Source of the DNA: Metridium senile
Taxonomy: Eukaryota; Cnidaria; Anthozoa; Actiniaria; Metridiidae
Reading direction: 5' to 3'
Assembly: GCA_949775045.1 (NCBI GenBank)
Contig: OX459104.1
Coordinates: forward strand, 5,687,306 to 5,751,305
Length of the DNA stretch: 64,000 nt
Made by a program: the position numbers and the translations under genes. The notes under the pieces are model-generated. The model saw only the letters and a program-made list of their open reading frames with translations, was not told where the DNA came from and made no database searches. Position 1 is the first letter of the stretch; each line of letters begins with the position of its first letter. Below, one piece after another: positions 1 to 11,600 of the stretch.

Positions 1-1010
1 ATTTTGGTGGTGATGATAATGATTAAGATAATGGTGGTGGTGTTGGTGAAGATTTAAAAGTACTGGTGGTGATGGTGGTGGTGGTCAAGGTAATGATGAT
101 TTTGGTGGTGGTGATAATGATTAAGATAATGATGGTGGTGGTGATGAAGATTTAAAAGTACTGGTGGTGATGATGGTGGTGGTCAAGGTAATGATGATTT
201 TGGTGATGGTGATAATGATTAAGATAATGATGGTGGTGGTGATGAAGATTTAAAAGTACTGGTGGTAATGGTGGTGGTGGTCAAGGTAATGATGATTTTG
301 GTGATGGTGATAATGATTAAGATAATGATGGTGGTGGTGATGAAGATTTAAAAGTACTGGTGGTGATGATGGTGGTGGTCAAGGTAATGATGATTTTGAT
401 GGTGGTGATAATGATTAAGATAATGATGGTGGTGGTGATGAAGATTTAAAAGTACTGGTGGTGATGATGGTGGTGGTCAAGGTAATGATGATTTTGGTGA
501 TGGTGATAATGATTAAGATAATGATGGTGGTGGTGATGAAGATTTAAAAGTACTGGTGGTAATGGTGGTGGTGGTCAAGGTAATGATGATTTTGGTGATG
601 GTGATAATGATTAAGATAATGATGGTGGTGGTGATGAAGATTTAAAAGTACTGGTGGTGATGATGGTGGTGGTCAAGGTAATGATGATTTTGATGGTGGT
701 GATAATGATTAAGATAATGATGGTGGTGGTGATGATGATTTAAAAGATAATGGTGGTGATGATGGTGGTGGTCAAGGTAATGATGATTTTGGTGGTGGTG
801 ATAATGATTAAGATAATGATGGTGGTGGTGATGAAGATTTAAAAGTACTGGTGGTGATGATGGTGGTGGTCAAGGTAATGATGATTTTGGTGGTGATGAT
901 AATGATTAAGATAATGATGGTGGTGGTGATGAAGATTTAAAAGTACTGGTGGTGATGATGGTGGTGGTCAAGGTAATGATGATTTTGGTGGTGATGATAA
1001 TGATTAAGGT
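1..1010. repeat. 98-bp minisatellite, about 10 copies
   Basis: G/T-rich tandem array. The marker CAAGGTAATGATGATTTT recurs at about 86, 184, 282, 380, 478, 576, 674, 773, 871 and 969, a 98-bp period. Variants recur every third copy, for example the TAATGG variant near 271 and 565 and the TTTTGATGG variant near 390 and 684, which indicates a 294-bp higher-order unit. The array is cut by the window start. Open frames in it are low-complexity artefacts. Confidence 0.95.
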
Positions 1011-1369
1011 GGTGGTGGTGGTGGTTGTGGTGATCATGATGTTGAGGGCGATAGTTAAGAGGAGTGATAGTGTTGGTATCAATAGTGCTGGTGATAATGA
1101 TGACAATAGCGATGATAAAATAGATACCACCATTGTAACTGTCACAACTTTTCTTTCTAGTCAAGTCCAGCTCTGATTCTTGAACAAATGTCAAGAGAAA
1201 CCACCCCTCGACGACACTCATCGATATCTGAAGGTATTTTCTAGATAATAATAATGACAATAATAAATTTGATATTTATTATCATTATATTAATATCTAA
1301 ACTTCGGTAAAGTTAATTATCGTCTTCTAGGATGTTACCAGTTTCATTTTATTGACAAACACTAGAGTA
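1011..1369. other. Non-coding stretch between repeats
   Basis: The first 100 bases are degenerate GTGGTG/GATGAT sequence trailing from the upstream minisatellite. The rest is AT-rich and I see no gene, splice-bounded exon or recognised element in it. Confidence 0.5.
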
Positions 1370-2025
1370 GTTTCACATAAGCCGCTTCTTGTATGCTAAA
1401 GGCCCGAGCAAACGCATGCAACATTGTTGGCCAACATTGTTGCGATACGGTTTGTTGAACACGAGAACAAAAGAAATGTTGGATGAGTTTTATCAAACAT
1501 CATCCAACAGGGTGTTTAAACGGGCCCAACATGTTGGAGCAACCATGTTAGTCCAACAATGTTGCGTGCGTTTGCACGGGCCTTTATATGCTAAGGAGGT
1601 CGTTGACAAGAAATATAACGAATTTACGTGCATACGTTGTTATAACAGAAACACAATTACAGTCTTTTTTCTTCTTCTTCTTCTTCTTCCGTATTACCCC
1701 GTGTCTTTCTATAAGAAAATCCTTACGGGGGGTCTTAAGAAACAAAACAAAACGTCTAAATAATGAAAAAGACAATAATAATAATAATAATAAAATGTCA
1801 AACTGTGATTTTCTTAGAAAATCAATAAATAATATAATAAATAAGTACAAAATACATCGCTGGCGTAAAATAAAGATTGTTACTTTTGTTTAATAAAAAA
1901 TTAGAAATTAAGTACATGCTTTCTATTGTAACAACGTATGCACGTGAATTCGTTATACTTTTTGTCAACGACCTCATTAGCATACAAGAAACACATTAGC
2001 ATACAAGAACTGGCTTATGTGAAAC
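1370..2025. mobile_element. Nested hairpin MITE-like element
   Basis: The ends GTTTCACATAAGCC (1370) and GGCTTATGTGAAAC (to 2025) are inverted, and the match continues into TTCTTGTATGCT / AGCATACAAGAA. Inside are two further inverted pairs: 1400-1440 against 1550-1590 (GCAACATTGTTGG) and 1600-1650 against 1926-1972. No transposase frame is present, so this is a non-autonomous foldback element. The 124-codon frame over 1389-1763 is a by-product. Confidence 0.7.
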
Positions 2026-2229
2026 CAGCTTATACTAATTTACTCACTTTGTAATAACGTATCTGTTCATGTTAATTTATCTTTCCTCTTGTGAATTCAT
2101 TAACATTAATGCCTTGTTGTACCATCATCCTTATCTATCACTATAGACGTCCATTTTCCTCCAATTAAAACTTACTCCGTGCCCAACCTTGTAGCCAGGT
2201 CATCGGCAGGAACCACAAGTCGAAACAAC

Positions 2230-2690
2230 CAGAATGAGAAAAGCAATAGTGCTGGCGCAAGAATGACCAATGAGAAACGAGAATTAAGATGACATCACAA
2301 CATGATATGGCCAAGATAAAAATGACCAATGAGAACTAAGATGACATCACAACATGGCTAAGATAGAGATAACCAATGAGAAATGAGAACTAAGATGACA
2401 TCACAACATGGCTAAGATAGAGATGACCAATGAGAAACGAGAACTAAGATGACATCACAACATGGTTAAGATAGAGATGACCAATGAGAAACGAGAACCA
2501 AGATGACATCACAACATGGTTAAGATAGAGATGACCAATGAGAAACGAGAACTAAGATGACATCACAACTTGGCTAAGATAGAGATAACCAATGAGAAAT
2601 GAGAACTAAGATGACATCACAACATGGCTAAGATAGAGATGACCAATGAGAAACAAGAACTAAGATGACATCACATGTCTGAGTTTGCAG
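2230..2690. repeat. 54-bp tandem repeat, about 8 copies
   Basis: The unit contains AAGATGACATCACAACATGG and GACCAATGAGAAACGAGAAC. The GATGACATCAC marker recurs at about 2394, 2448, 2502, 2556, 2610 and 2664, giving a 54-bp period. Copies at the left edge are shorter and more diverged. Confidence 0.9.
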
Positions 2691-2877
2691 AAAGATGAAA
2701 ACTGCATGTAGTGGTCTAAATATGCAGATGATTATAGAAAAACCCACTTCTGATAGGTTTGAGAACTTCCGACTATTAATTGATAATCACCTACAGTGTT
2801 TCAAGCTCTTAGAAATATGAAAAAATAGTTTTTCTCTGGAAATGGCTGTATATTTTTAATTTTTTCAAATAATCACC

Positions 2878-3025
2878 TGGGGCCGGTTGTACAAAGCCTG
2901 AACAGTGCTATCCACCAGATAAGTCCCTATCAAACAGATTATACCTAGTATACAAATTGTATACACTGGATAAGAGTTATCCAGTGGATAACTTTATCCA
3001 GGCTTCGTACAACTGACACCTGCAT
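2878..3025. mobile_element. Small MITE with GGGCCGGTTGTAC ends
   Basis: GGGCCGGTTGTACAAAGCC near 2880 is mirrored by GGCTTCGTACAACTG near 3001. The interior is built of TATCCA/TGGATA motifs. A shorter relative lies at 46053-46150, downstream of cathepsin D. Confidence 0.6.
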
Positions 3026-3818
3026 ATTTATACTGAAACAATTATTCTCCTCAGGCTTGATGAATATCTATGAATAATGACTTTGTCTTGGTTAATATTC
3101 ATTAATATAAACCTTGCCTTTGGTGAATAATTGCTCTCTAGCTATTACTAGCATCTATTGACTTGAAAGTACAAAGAGAAAACATGTTTTTTTTTAGAAA
3201 AATAATTGTAAAAATATATATTTATAATTATAAGTTATGTACAATTTGAATGTCACATCAATAAAGTGTTTTACATATTATAATTGTTCCATTTTTGTAC
3301 ATTGTATGATTATACTGTCTGATAATATTGTGGACTAAGTTTGTGTAGCACAAAATAATCTCGTGGTTGGTCCTGGTGGTGTAGTAGTTAACCCCCCCCC
3401 CCCCCTCCCCCCCAAAAAAAACACACAAAACCCCAAGGCATTATGGTTATGTGAACGTAGAGAGTAGTAGTTATTTTGAAAATATTTCATGGTTTTGGTG
3501 ATTTTGTTCTATATTTCGGGACAGTCAGCACCAAATCGAAACATCGTTTAGGATTGGTTTAAAAAACAATAGAGTCTTTCCAAACAATTCCTCTAAACCT
3601 AACCAATAGTGGTACTGTATTAGGAGGCTAACCAAAATGCAGCTTTCAACTTGTGCTGTATAAATTATTGTAAATTTCTCTCCTTTCTTGATTTCAATAA
3701 TTCTTTTCTAACTATTTAAAATTCTTAACATTAAATATTGACATTGTCATCTGCAGTCTGACTTCAAATTGTTTTTTAACTATTCAAGTTGTCCTTCAGT
3801 AGCATTTTGAAAGTAATT
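3026..3818. other. Gene-free region downstream of HPS5
   Basis: AT-rich sequence with a poly-C/poly-A low-complexity tract at 3391-3430. No coding frame, splice-bounded exon or RNA gene was recognised. Confidence 0.5.
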
Positions 3819-3984
3819 ATTAGAGTAGGTTTGAGGCCATGAACTACTGTATTTTATTTGTATCTCAAGCTTTCGTTGGGCGCCGACATCATCATCATCT
3901 TCTGATGATGTCGGCGTCCGACGAAAGCTTGAGACACAAATAAAATACAGTAGTTCATGGCCTCAAACCTACTCTAATAATAAA
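3819..3984. repeat. Near-perfect palindrome beside the HPS5 stop codon
   Basis: Two arms of about 75 bp (TTATTAGAGTAGGTTTGAGG ... CCTCAAACCTACTCTAATAA) meet around 3900. The right arm reads CTGATGA, a GC hairpin, CGAAAGCTTGAG, then AATAAA. A related palindrome with the same motif order lies at 44487-44668. It sits in the predicted HPS5 3' UTR, and on the minus strand offers AATAAA signals. Confidence 0.8.
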
Positions 3985-6900
3985 CTATTCATTTTTAACT
4001 GTACTATCTTGTGTTGAAGTACTTGGTTTTCCAATAGTCTTCAAGGTTTGATGGAAACACACAACACATGCATATTCTGGTACACAATACTTGTGAAATA
4101 CATGGCCTGAAATGATAGAAATATGGAAATAATTATCATCACCATGAGTCATCAGCAGTCAGGCATATTGTCATAACAATCATCATTACCATCTTCATCA
4201 TTACCATCATCATCATCACCATCATCATTATCATCATTTTAGAATCAAGAGCTGAAATTTCAACTGTTTGCTAATGTCGACATGCTCTTTCCATTTCTGG
4301 ATATCATTTTGGCACAGCTGATGGATTTAATGTAGGTGGGTCACGTGACCTCTAGCTGAGAAAGGCCTATTCATCAAGTTAATCATCAAGGTCATCAGCA
4401 TATTGTCATCATCATTTTCATAATTACCATTATCATCACCATCACCATTATCAACTTGTTAATCATCTTGGTCATCATCACCATTACCATCATAATCATC
4501 ATAGGTTTCAGCACCAGTGTTATGGTTTGTGTCAATAACACAAGAGATCTGAGGTCCTGGTTCATTATGTTTATGAGAAGAAGGACTGGCACACCCACTG
4601 TGACATAGATAATTACATAATGCCATTTATGACAACCATGAGTCATCATCAAATTGTCATCACCATCATTATTATTATCATCACCACCATTTCAATCATC
4701 ATCACCATCACAATGATCTCCTTCCATCACAACCATATCCAATACGTATCATTAATAAACTTACCACATTCAAAGACTACTAGTCCTTGATTGCTTGAAG
4801 AAACTTGTTCACAGAGTTGAAGGGTACACACAGGGCATGATGCTCTGCAAAATAAACACAAGTTACACCTTGTACTTACACTTATAAAAAAAACATGTAA
4901 AGCTACAATCAGCGAATAAAATAATGACACATTGCCTACAATTGTTAATGGATAATTGAAACCTATAAATATGTTACAGTTTTAATCACGTATTCAGGTC
5001 TTATTCCTCCTTCCCCATCTTCAATGTTGTTCTACTTTGATTGAAGAACGACCCATTGACTATTTTGTAGTTGATTGACCAACATTGCCTTAGGGGGGTG
5101 GGGGTAAAGTCAGATTTTGTAAATGGCACATATTTGGGGGCCCTGTGTATACAGACTGTCAAACTATTTATTCGCCGATTGTAGCCTCTTCCGCAGGGTG
5201 TTTTTTCTCTTCTCCTAACTTGTCCCTAGTTCTTCCCTGACAAATATTTCAACACAAGAATCCCGATCGTATATAAAAAAGGAATCCCTAAGGAGTAGCC
5301 TGCAGAGGAGGCTTATGTTAAGACTGGTATACACTAGTTAGCAACATATGCAGTCTCAGTGAAGCATTTCTTGACTAGGTGTGAAAACAGACTAATGCGA
5401 GGCTAATGATGAGCAAAGCCTAACTGAGTCTGCATATATTGCTTATGCTTGTATGAACCAGTGAACCAGGCTATAAGCATAAGTACATGCAACATAATTT
5501 ATGCAGTCTCAGTGATGCATTTCTTGAATAAGTGTGAGAAAAGACAACAGATTGCTAAATTAGCCGCAGTCACAGTAATTTACTGTGGCTGTGGCTAATT
5601 TAGCAAAGTCCAACTGAGTCTGTATGTTGCTTATGCTTATGTTGCTAGTGTGGACCAGGCCTGATTAAACAAACAAAATAGACAAAATTAATGTCTTACT
5701 CTGCTAGATGAATGTTAACTCCCCAGTTTGTTGCTAAACAGAAAAAGTAAAGAAATGGTTAGTTATGAATTAAAATATAGTCTCCAAATATAGTTAAAAT
5801 TATTTTAATGCCAAGTAATATAAAGATGGTTAATAAAGCACTGATGTACTATCAAAATTGATCAGGGAAAACCTTGATTTGTACATTTAAGGTGGCTCGA
5901 GGTAGTTTTGAATGGCGTACACATCCCTTTTTGAATTCGCAATTACATGATCTTACCTTCGCCCCATGAATGTGAATTTTTTACCAAATGACAGTCTTGG
6001 ATTAAAGTTTTGAATGATGTTTAATTATGTTAATCAAAGTTTCCATAGCAACGATAAACAACTTTTTTGTAAAATGGTTTTTCTTAAATATCTTTTGAAT
6101 TTGAGCTGATTGCGAAAAAACAATAAATGTGCTGTAAACTGCTACGTTTAGCAAATCAATTGGGAAAGTTAGAAGAAAAGTTATCTGTCTGATAACGAAT
6201 AAATCACGAAAACATTTAAATGTGTATTTTGTTCGCGTGTAAATATAAGCGGTCAAAACATTTCATAACATGCACAAATTATCATCTTAATACTGTAGAA
6301 TGTTTCCTTGGACTTTCATTTAAACTCCCTGTGAACAGCTCTGGTTAATATGTAGGCAATGCAGAGATCGAGCTTTTTATTAAAATGACGTTTTGCTTGA
6401 CGTTTTCACTCTTGCATAACTACGATCACAATTACCTATAACTCACAAAAGAACAAACGAAAATGAGTGATATCAATTTTAGATATATAGTCAATAATAT
6501 TGCAAAATTTCAGCCAAATCTATATGAAAGAACATTTTTAAAAGTAGCGCCGAAGTTGAGGTACGAAAGTAGCGCCCGCCGAGTGAAAACTTACTGCATC
6601 GAGCGTGACATCGTGTGTTTATTTCAGTGGCTGATTAACATGCAGCGAACAGTCTTAAATTCCTCTATGCACGCTTAGTCCACAGGAAGACCAAGTGTAC
6701 AAGTTTCACATAAACTACAATAATAAATCTGGTGTGTATTGAATGCTAGATTTTATAGTTTAGTGGAATTTGAAATATATTTCAAGCCTTAGCGAATACA
6801 TCACGAAGAGTACGACCCATGTTGTATTCAAGCAGGAATGCGCGATGAGAATAAGAAAATTTAAATAATTACAATATACAAAAAATTACAATTAGACAAG

Positions 6901-8636
6901 TGTGCATAGAGGAATTTGACACTGTACACTGCATGTTAATTACGCCACTGAAATGAACACACGATGTCACGCTCGATGCAGTAAATTTTCACTCGGCGGG
7001 CGCTACTTTCGTACTTCAACTTCGGCGCTACTTTTAAAAGCGTTCTTTCATATGGATTTGGCTACAATTTAGCAATATTATTGACTATATATTTAAAATT
7101 GTACTGCGAAGATATCACTCATTTTCGTTAGTTCTTTTGTGAGTTATAGGTAATTGTGATCGTAGTTATGAAAGAGTGAAAACGTCAAGCAAAACGCCAT
7201 TTTAATAAAAAGCTCGATCTCTGCATTGCCTATATACATATTAACCAGAGCTGTTCACAGGGAGTTTAAATGAAAGTCCAAGGAAACATTCTGCAGTATT
7301 AAGATGATAATTTGTGCATCCTATGAAATGTTTTGACCGCTTATATTTACACACGAGCAAAATACACATTTAAATGTTTTCGTGATTTATTCATTATCGA
7401 ACAGATAACTTTTCTTCTAACTTTCCCAATTGATGTGCTAAACGGGGTAGTTTATAGCACATTTATTGGTTTTTCGCAATCAGCTCAAATTCAAAAGATA
7501 TTTAAGAAAAACCATTTTACAAACAAATTGTTTATCGTTGCTATGGAAACTTTGATTAGCATAATTAAAACATCGTTCAAAACTTTCATCCAAGACTGTC
7601 ATTTGGTGTAAAATTCACATTCATGGGACAAACGTAAGATCATGTAATTGCGAATTCAAAAAGGGATGTGTGCGCCATTCAAAACTACCTCGAGCCACCT
7701 TAAATAAAATGTATATTTTTTTAAAATTGTTTAGCAGACAGTAATATTTTTGATGTGCTTTGCATGGAATTTGTGAATAATTTTACAACAAATCAAGGCT
7801 TGGCCTGTGCAAATATGCACCTTTTGTCAAATAGTCCAGAAACTGGAGTATTGAGCTACATTTATCTTTGGTAAACTGTCATGACAAAAAGTGACTGAGA
7901 CATACCTGCATCTTCCAGTGTTTTGACATGTGACATGCCAGTAATATCAACAGATGGACTGCCCTAGAAATATCAAAGAAATAAGATTGAAAAAGTATTT
8001 GATAAAATTATTATATATCATATTATGTCAATTAAATACCTATATTTCAAATATAGATGTTGCATCTGTTTCAAACATGTGAAAATTGTCAATAGACCTT
8101 AATCACAAAGCTAATCATATAAAAATGCCTGGCTAGCCTTAGCTTGCTGCTCTGACATAATAAAACAAATTAAAAGCACCATATCATGAACTCATTGTTT
8201 TCAATGAATAAGATTGTCTTAGGCTCACTAGGCAATTGTATACAATTAACTGATTCATGAAAAAGATTTATTAGACATAGCCAGACAACCTCTATAAACT
8301 TACTGTATCTGAAGTTGTATTTTGTTCTTGGATTCTGGAGAAATTCATCTATGAAATAAAGTAGTCTTGTTTGTTAGGATAATAATTTATGATAATGACT
8401 CCCTCCCTCTCTCCCTCTCTCCCTCTTTCCCTGGCTGCAGATATTTAGTAGCAATATTTTCTTTCTCTTAATCATAATTATTTTGGTCTGGATTGACAAT
8501 CATAAATAATTTTATTTAGTCTCTCAAATGTTGTACCATATCATACCAAATCACCAGTACCTGTGGTGTTAGCACTCCTGCTCGTTTGGACCAGAGATAT
8601 GTGTCAACTTTGGTCAACATCTCATTAATGAGTTTA
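3985..8636 (-). CDS. HPS5: HPS5 exons 23-28: C-terminal tail with RING-H2 finger
   Basis: Exon 23 reads INEMLTKVDTYLWSK, aligning with the end of vertebrate HPS5 (IQSMLEKCDRFLWSQ), so these exons belong to HPS5 although a 12.7-kb intron precedes them. Phase also fits: exon 22 ends with two codon bases and exon 23 supplies one. Exons 24-26 are 45, 58 and 34 nt. Exons 27-28 encode Cys1545-x2-Cys1548-x19-Cys1568-x1-His1570-x2-His1573-x2-Cys1576-x5-Cys1582-x2-Cys1585, exact RING-H2 spacing, then 23 residues to a TAG stop. VPS41, VPS8, VPS11 and VPS18 end in similar RING fingers after a propeller and solenoid. The alternative is a separate gene whose 5' part is missing, which I consider unlikely. 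Confidence 0.83.
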
Positions 8637-11600
8637 CTGAAAACAAAGAATAATAGCTGTCATAAAATAACTATTAATTTAGTAAGAATTCACACATTCT
8701 GAGCACACTAGACTATCAGTCCCTCTTTTCCCCTCCTGAATCAATGATAAAAAATAAGTGTTGCGGGATTCCTGTGGCGAGCACTGGAAACAGATCGGGT
8801 TAGTAACACTCCTTTTTTTAATCACTCATTCTGGACAGAAAAGAGGGACTGCTCGTAGTCTATATTCTGAGGGGTATGTGTTATGAGAGCACACAGCACA
8901 CATGTTTGCATGTTGTTCAAACCTTTAGATTACGTAAGTGGCTTTAGATCATTTGCACGTACGATAAGTGCAAGTCGATACTTTCCACTTATGGTAACCT
9001 GGTTGGAGTTGACTGAGGCTTGTTTGCACTTATGATAAGTGCTATCCCGAAGAAATATGTTACGATGAGTGCAAATGTTTTTACTCCACCAATGATAAGT
9101 GCAAGGTGATTAAGAATCTACGACTTTTCAAATCAATTCTTTATTTGCAAGTGACCACATTTTGCAATGTATAACCTCAAAGACAGTAATCTTTGATAAA
9201 CAGTTCCTTCACAAAAGCTTTCGTAATTTATATTGACCTCGATCATGACGATTTAAAAAGTGAAATATACATATAAAGATGTCGATGTTATGCTAATAAA
9301 CTGGATTTAATCTCGCTTAATTCCTCACGCTCACGCTAAAAATGGAGTAAAAGAATATTTTGGACATTGATGCGGGATACCCTCAGTTTACGTTGCAGAT
9401 AGTAGTGGATTTCTTACCTCTCAAATTTATCTTCGTTTATTAAAAGGAATTCCGCCAAATATGTTTTTATCGACCCAAGCACAGCGATCCCGGCTTTTGG
9501 TTCCTTTTACGTAAGATAAAAAATTGAGTAGCTTTTTGGGGATTCCTGTGGTGCCTAGGAGATTAGCGCTACATATCGTTACCTTTGTTAAACAGTTTAC
9601 CTAATCTATGAAATCCGACCTCTATAAGTGGGACAGTCGTTGGCATGTAATCAGATCCGGTGGTAACGAATTTAATAACGCACTCTCTTAAAACACACTA
9701 AAGAGAAAGTGTACTCTATGCGACTACCGGATCTGATTACACGCCAACGACTCTCCCATTACTAAGGTCGGATTTCATAGATTACGTAAACTGTAAAAAC
9801 CACAGAAATCCCAAAAAAGCTACGCGATTTTTTATCTTACGTAAAAGCAACCAAAAGCCGGGCTCCCTGTGTGCAGTGACGGTGATTGACCTCTGATATA
9901 TTGTTTCTCGTACAGGCACGTCACGCCAGACCCACTCATCATAAATGTAAAAACTCAAACCGGCCTACTATTTTCACCAAATAGAACTGCACTTACGATT
10001 AGTGCACTATTAAACTATAATGTTTAATCCACTTATGGTAAGTGGGACTGGACAGTACACAAAATGTATTTATTTGGCTCCTTCGTTCCCATATCTATGT
10101 ATATTAAAAACTGCACTTACGATTAGTGCACTATTAAACTGTAATTTTTAGATTCCCGCGCCATTCGTCTAGCCCGCCCCAAGATCATATATATATATAT
10201 GTTACAGCCAAACCTACAGAAGCGTTCCTATCGAGGTTGGAAGGCTCGATTTATTCTTCCAAACTTGATTTTAAATTTGGTTTGAAATTTGCATAAATGA
10301 ATCGAATCTTGTTAGTTTCAAATTGCAGACTTCAACCGTCAACCGATAATGGTCCCGAAATCACGATCTGTGGTCAATAACTGATAATGCTATTGTAATA
10401 GAATACTTTAGTAAGTATTTACAACAATATTTCTGTAAGCAGACCAGGTTTAGGAAGTTTCTGTTGTCCAAAAAAACATTGAAAGTAATGTTTTGATTTG
10501 AGGCGGTTTTTGAAACTTACAAGTTTCGATTCATTTATGCAAATTTCAAAACAAATTTCAAATCAAGTTCGGAAGAATAAATCGAGCCTTCCAACCTCGA
10601 TAGGAACGCTTCTGTAGGTTTGGCTGTAAAAGGGGGCCTATTATAGGAGTTCGTCATACCGCAAAACCGCTATTTTCGTCATGTTTTCCCGTTAACCGAT
10701 CGCGAAAAACCGAAAACCTACCTCTAAAATTGGCAAAAACCGAAAACCGAGTTCTAAAAACCGTCAAACCGCCAACAGTATGATAGCCCAAATCAAACCG
10801 CCAACCTATAAAAGGCCCCCTACCAAAGGCACACCACTCTAGAAACATGTGCTCAGTCCTCATGTGTTTGTTTAAGGGCTCGTTCGAAGTTCAATATGGA
10901 TAACGTTCAAATATCGTCCCGTTTGAAATCTTTTCTTTAGTCAGTAACATTTTTTTAAGATCATAAAAGATTATGAGTTTAGAAACGTTTCTGTGTGGTT
11001 TTCTTGGATTTTGGGGCCATTTAAGGAAGTTTTGAGGATGGTGAATTTTAACGGTCATCGGTAGTAAGGATAAACGAAGTCAAAAACAAGTTTTAAGTCT
11101 ATTTATTCGCTAAATGTTCAATGTTCCTACAGCACATGTTTCCACTATTGATGGCCACAAGACTAGTCAAATATTCGCTAAATGTGCATGCAATGTTCTC
11201 ACAATTGATCGACTACAACACTAGTTTTAAGTCACATTATTCGTGCAATGTTCCTACAATGTTTCAACTACTACTAGTATTAAATATAACACGAACCAAA
11301 CTTGAAAGTCCTTCCACCATGCTCAGGATGAATGTTGTGGATCGGCCATCTCTTCATCTGCTGTTGCATCTGCTTTATGCAAAGTCCAACCGGTTATCAG
11401 GAATTTGTCTTCTACGCTACAAATGCTTTGCGACACAACTTTGTAGCCTTTTTCCTCCAACAGATTGAGTACAATAAAAGGAGGATAAGTAGTTTCGTGT
11501 TTACCACGGTGATATGGACGTAGTGCCTGTAAGTCATCTCGTTCTCTGCTGATTCCATACTCTACATTACGAGCACAATTACGACCGTGTGTACTAGTCG

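Noticed and set aside
6002..6256. Conserved 84-codon frame mirrored at 7333-7611
   Set aside because: Mirror images in the arms of a foldback element; conservation reflects the arm duplication.
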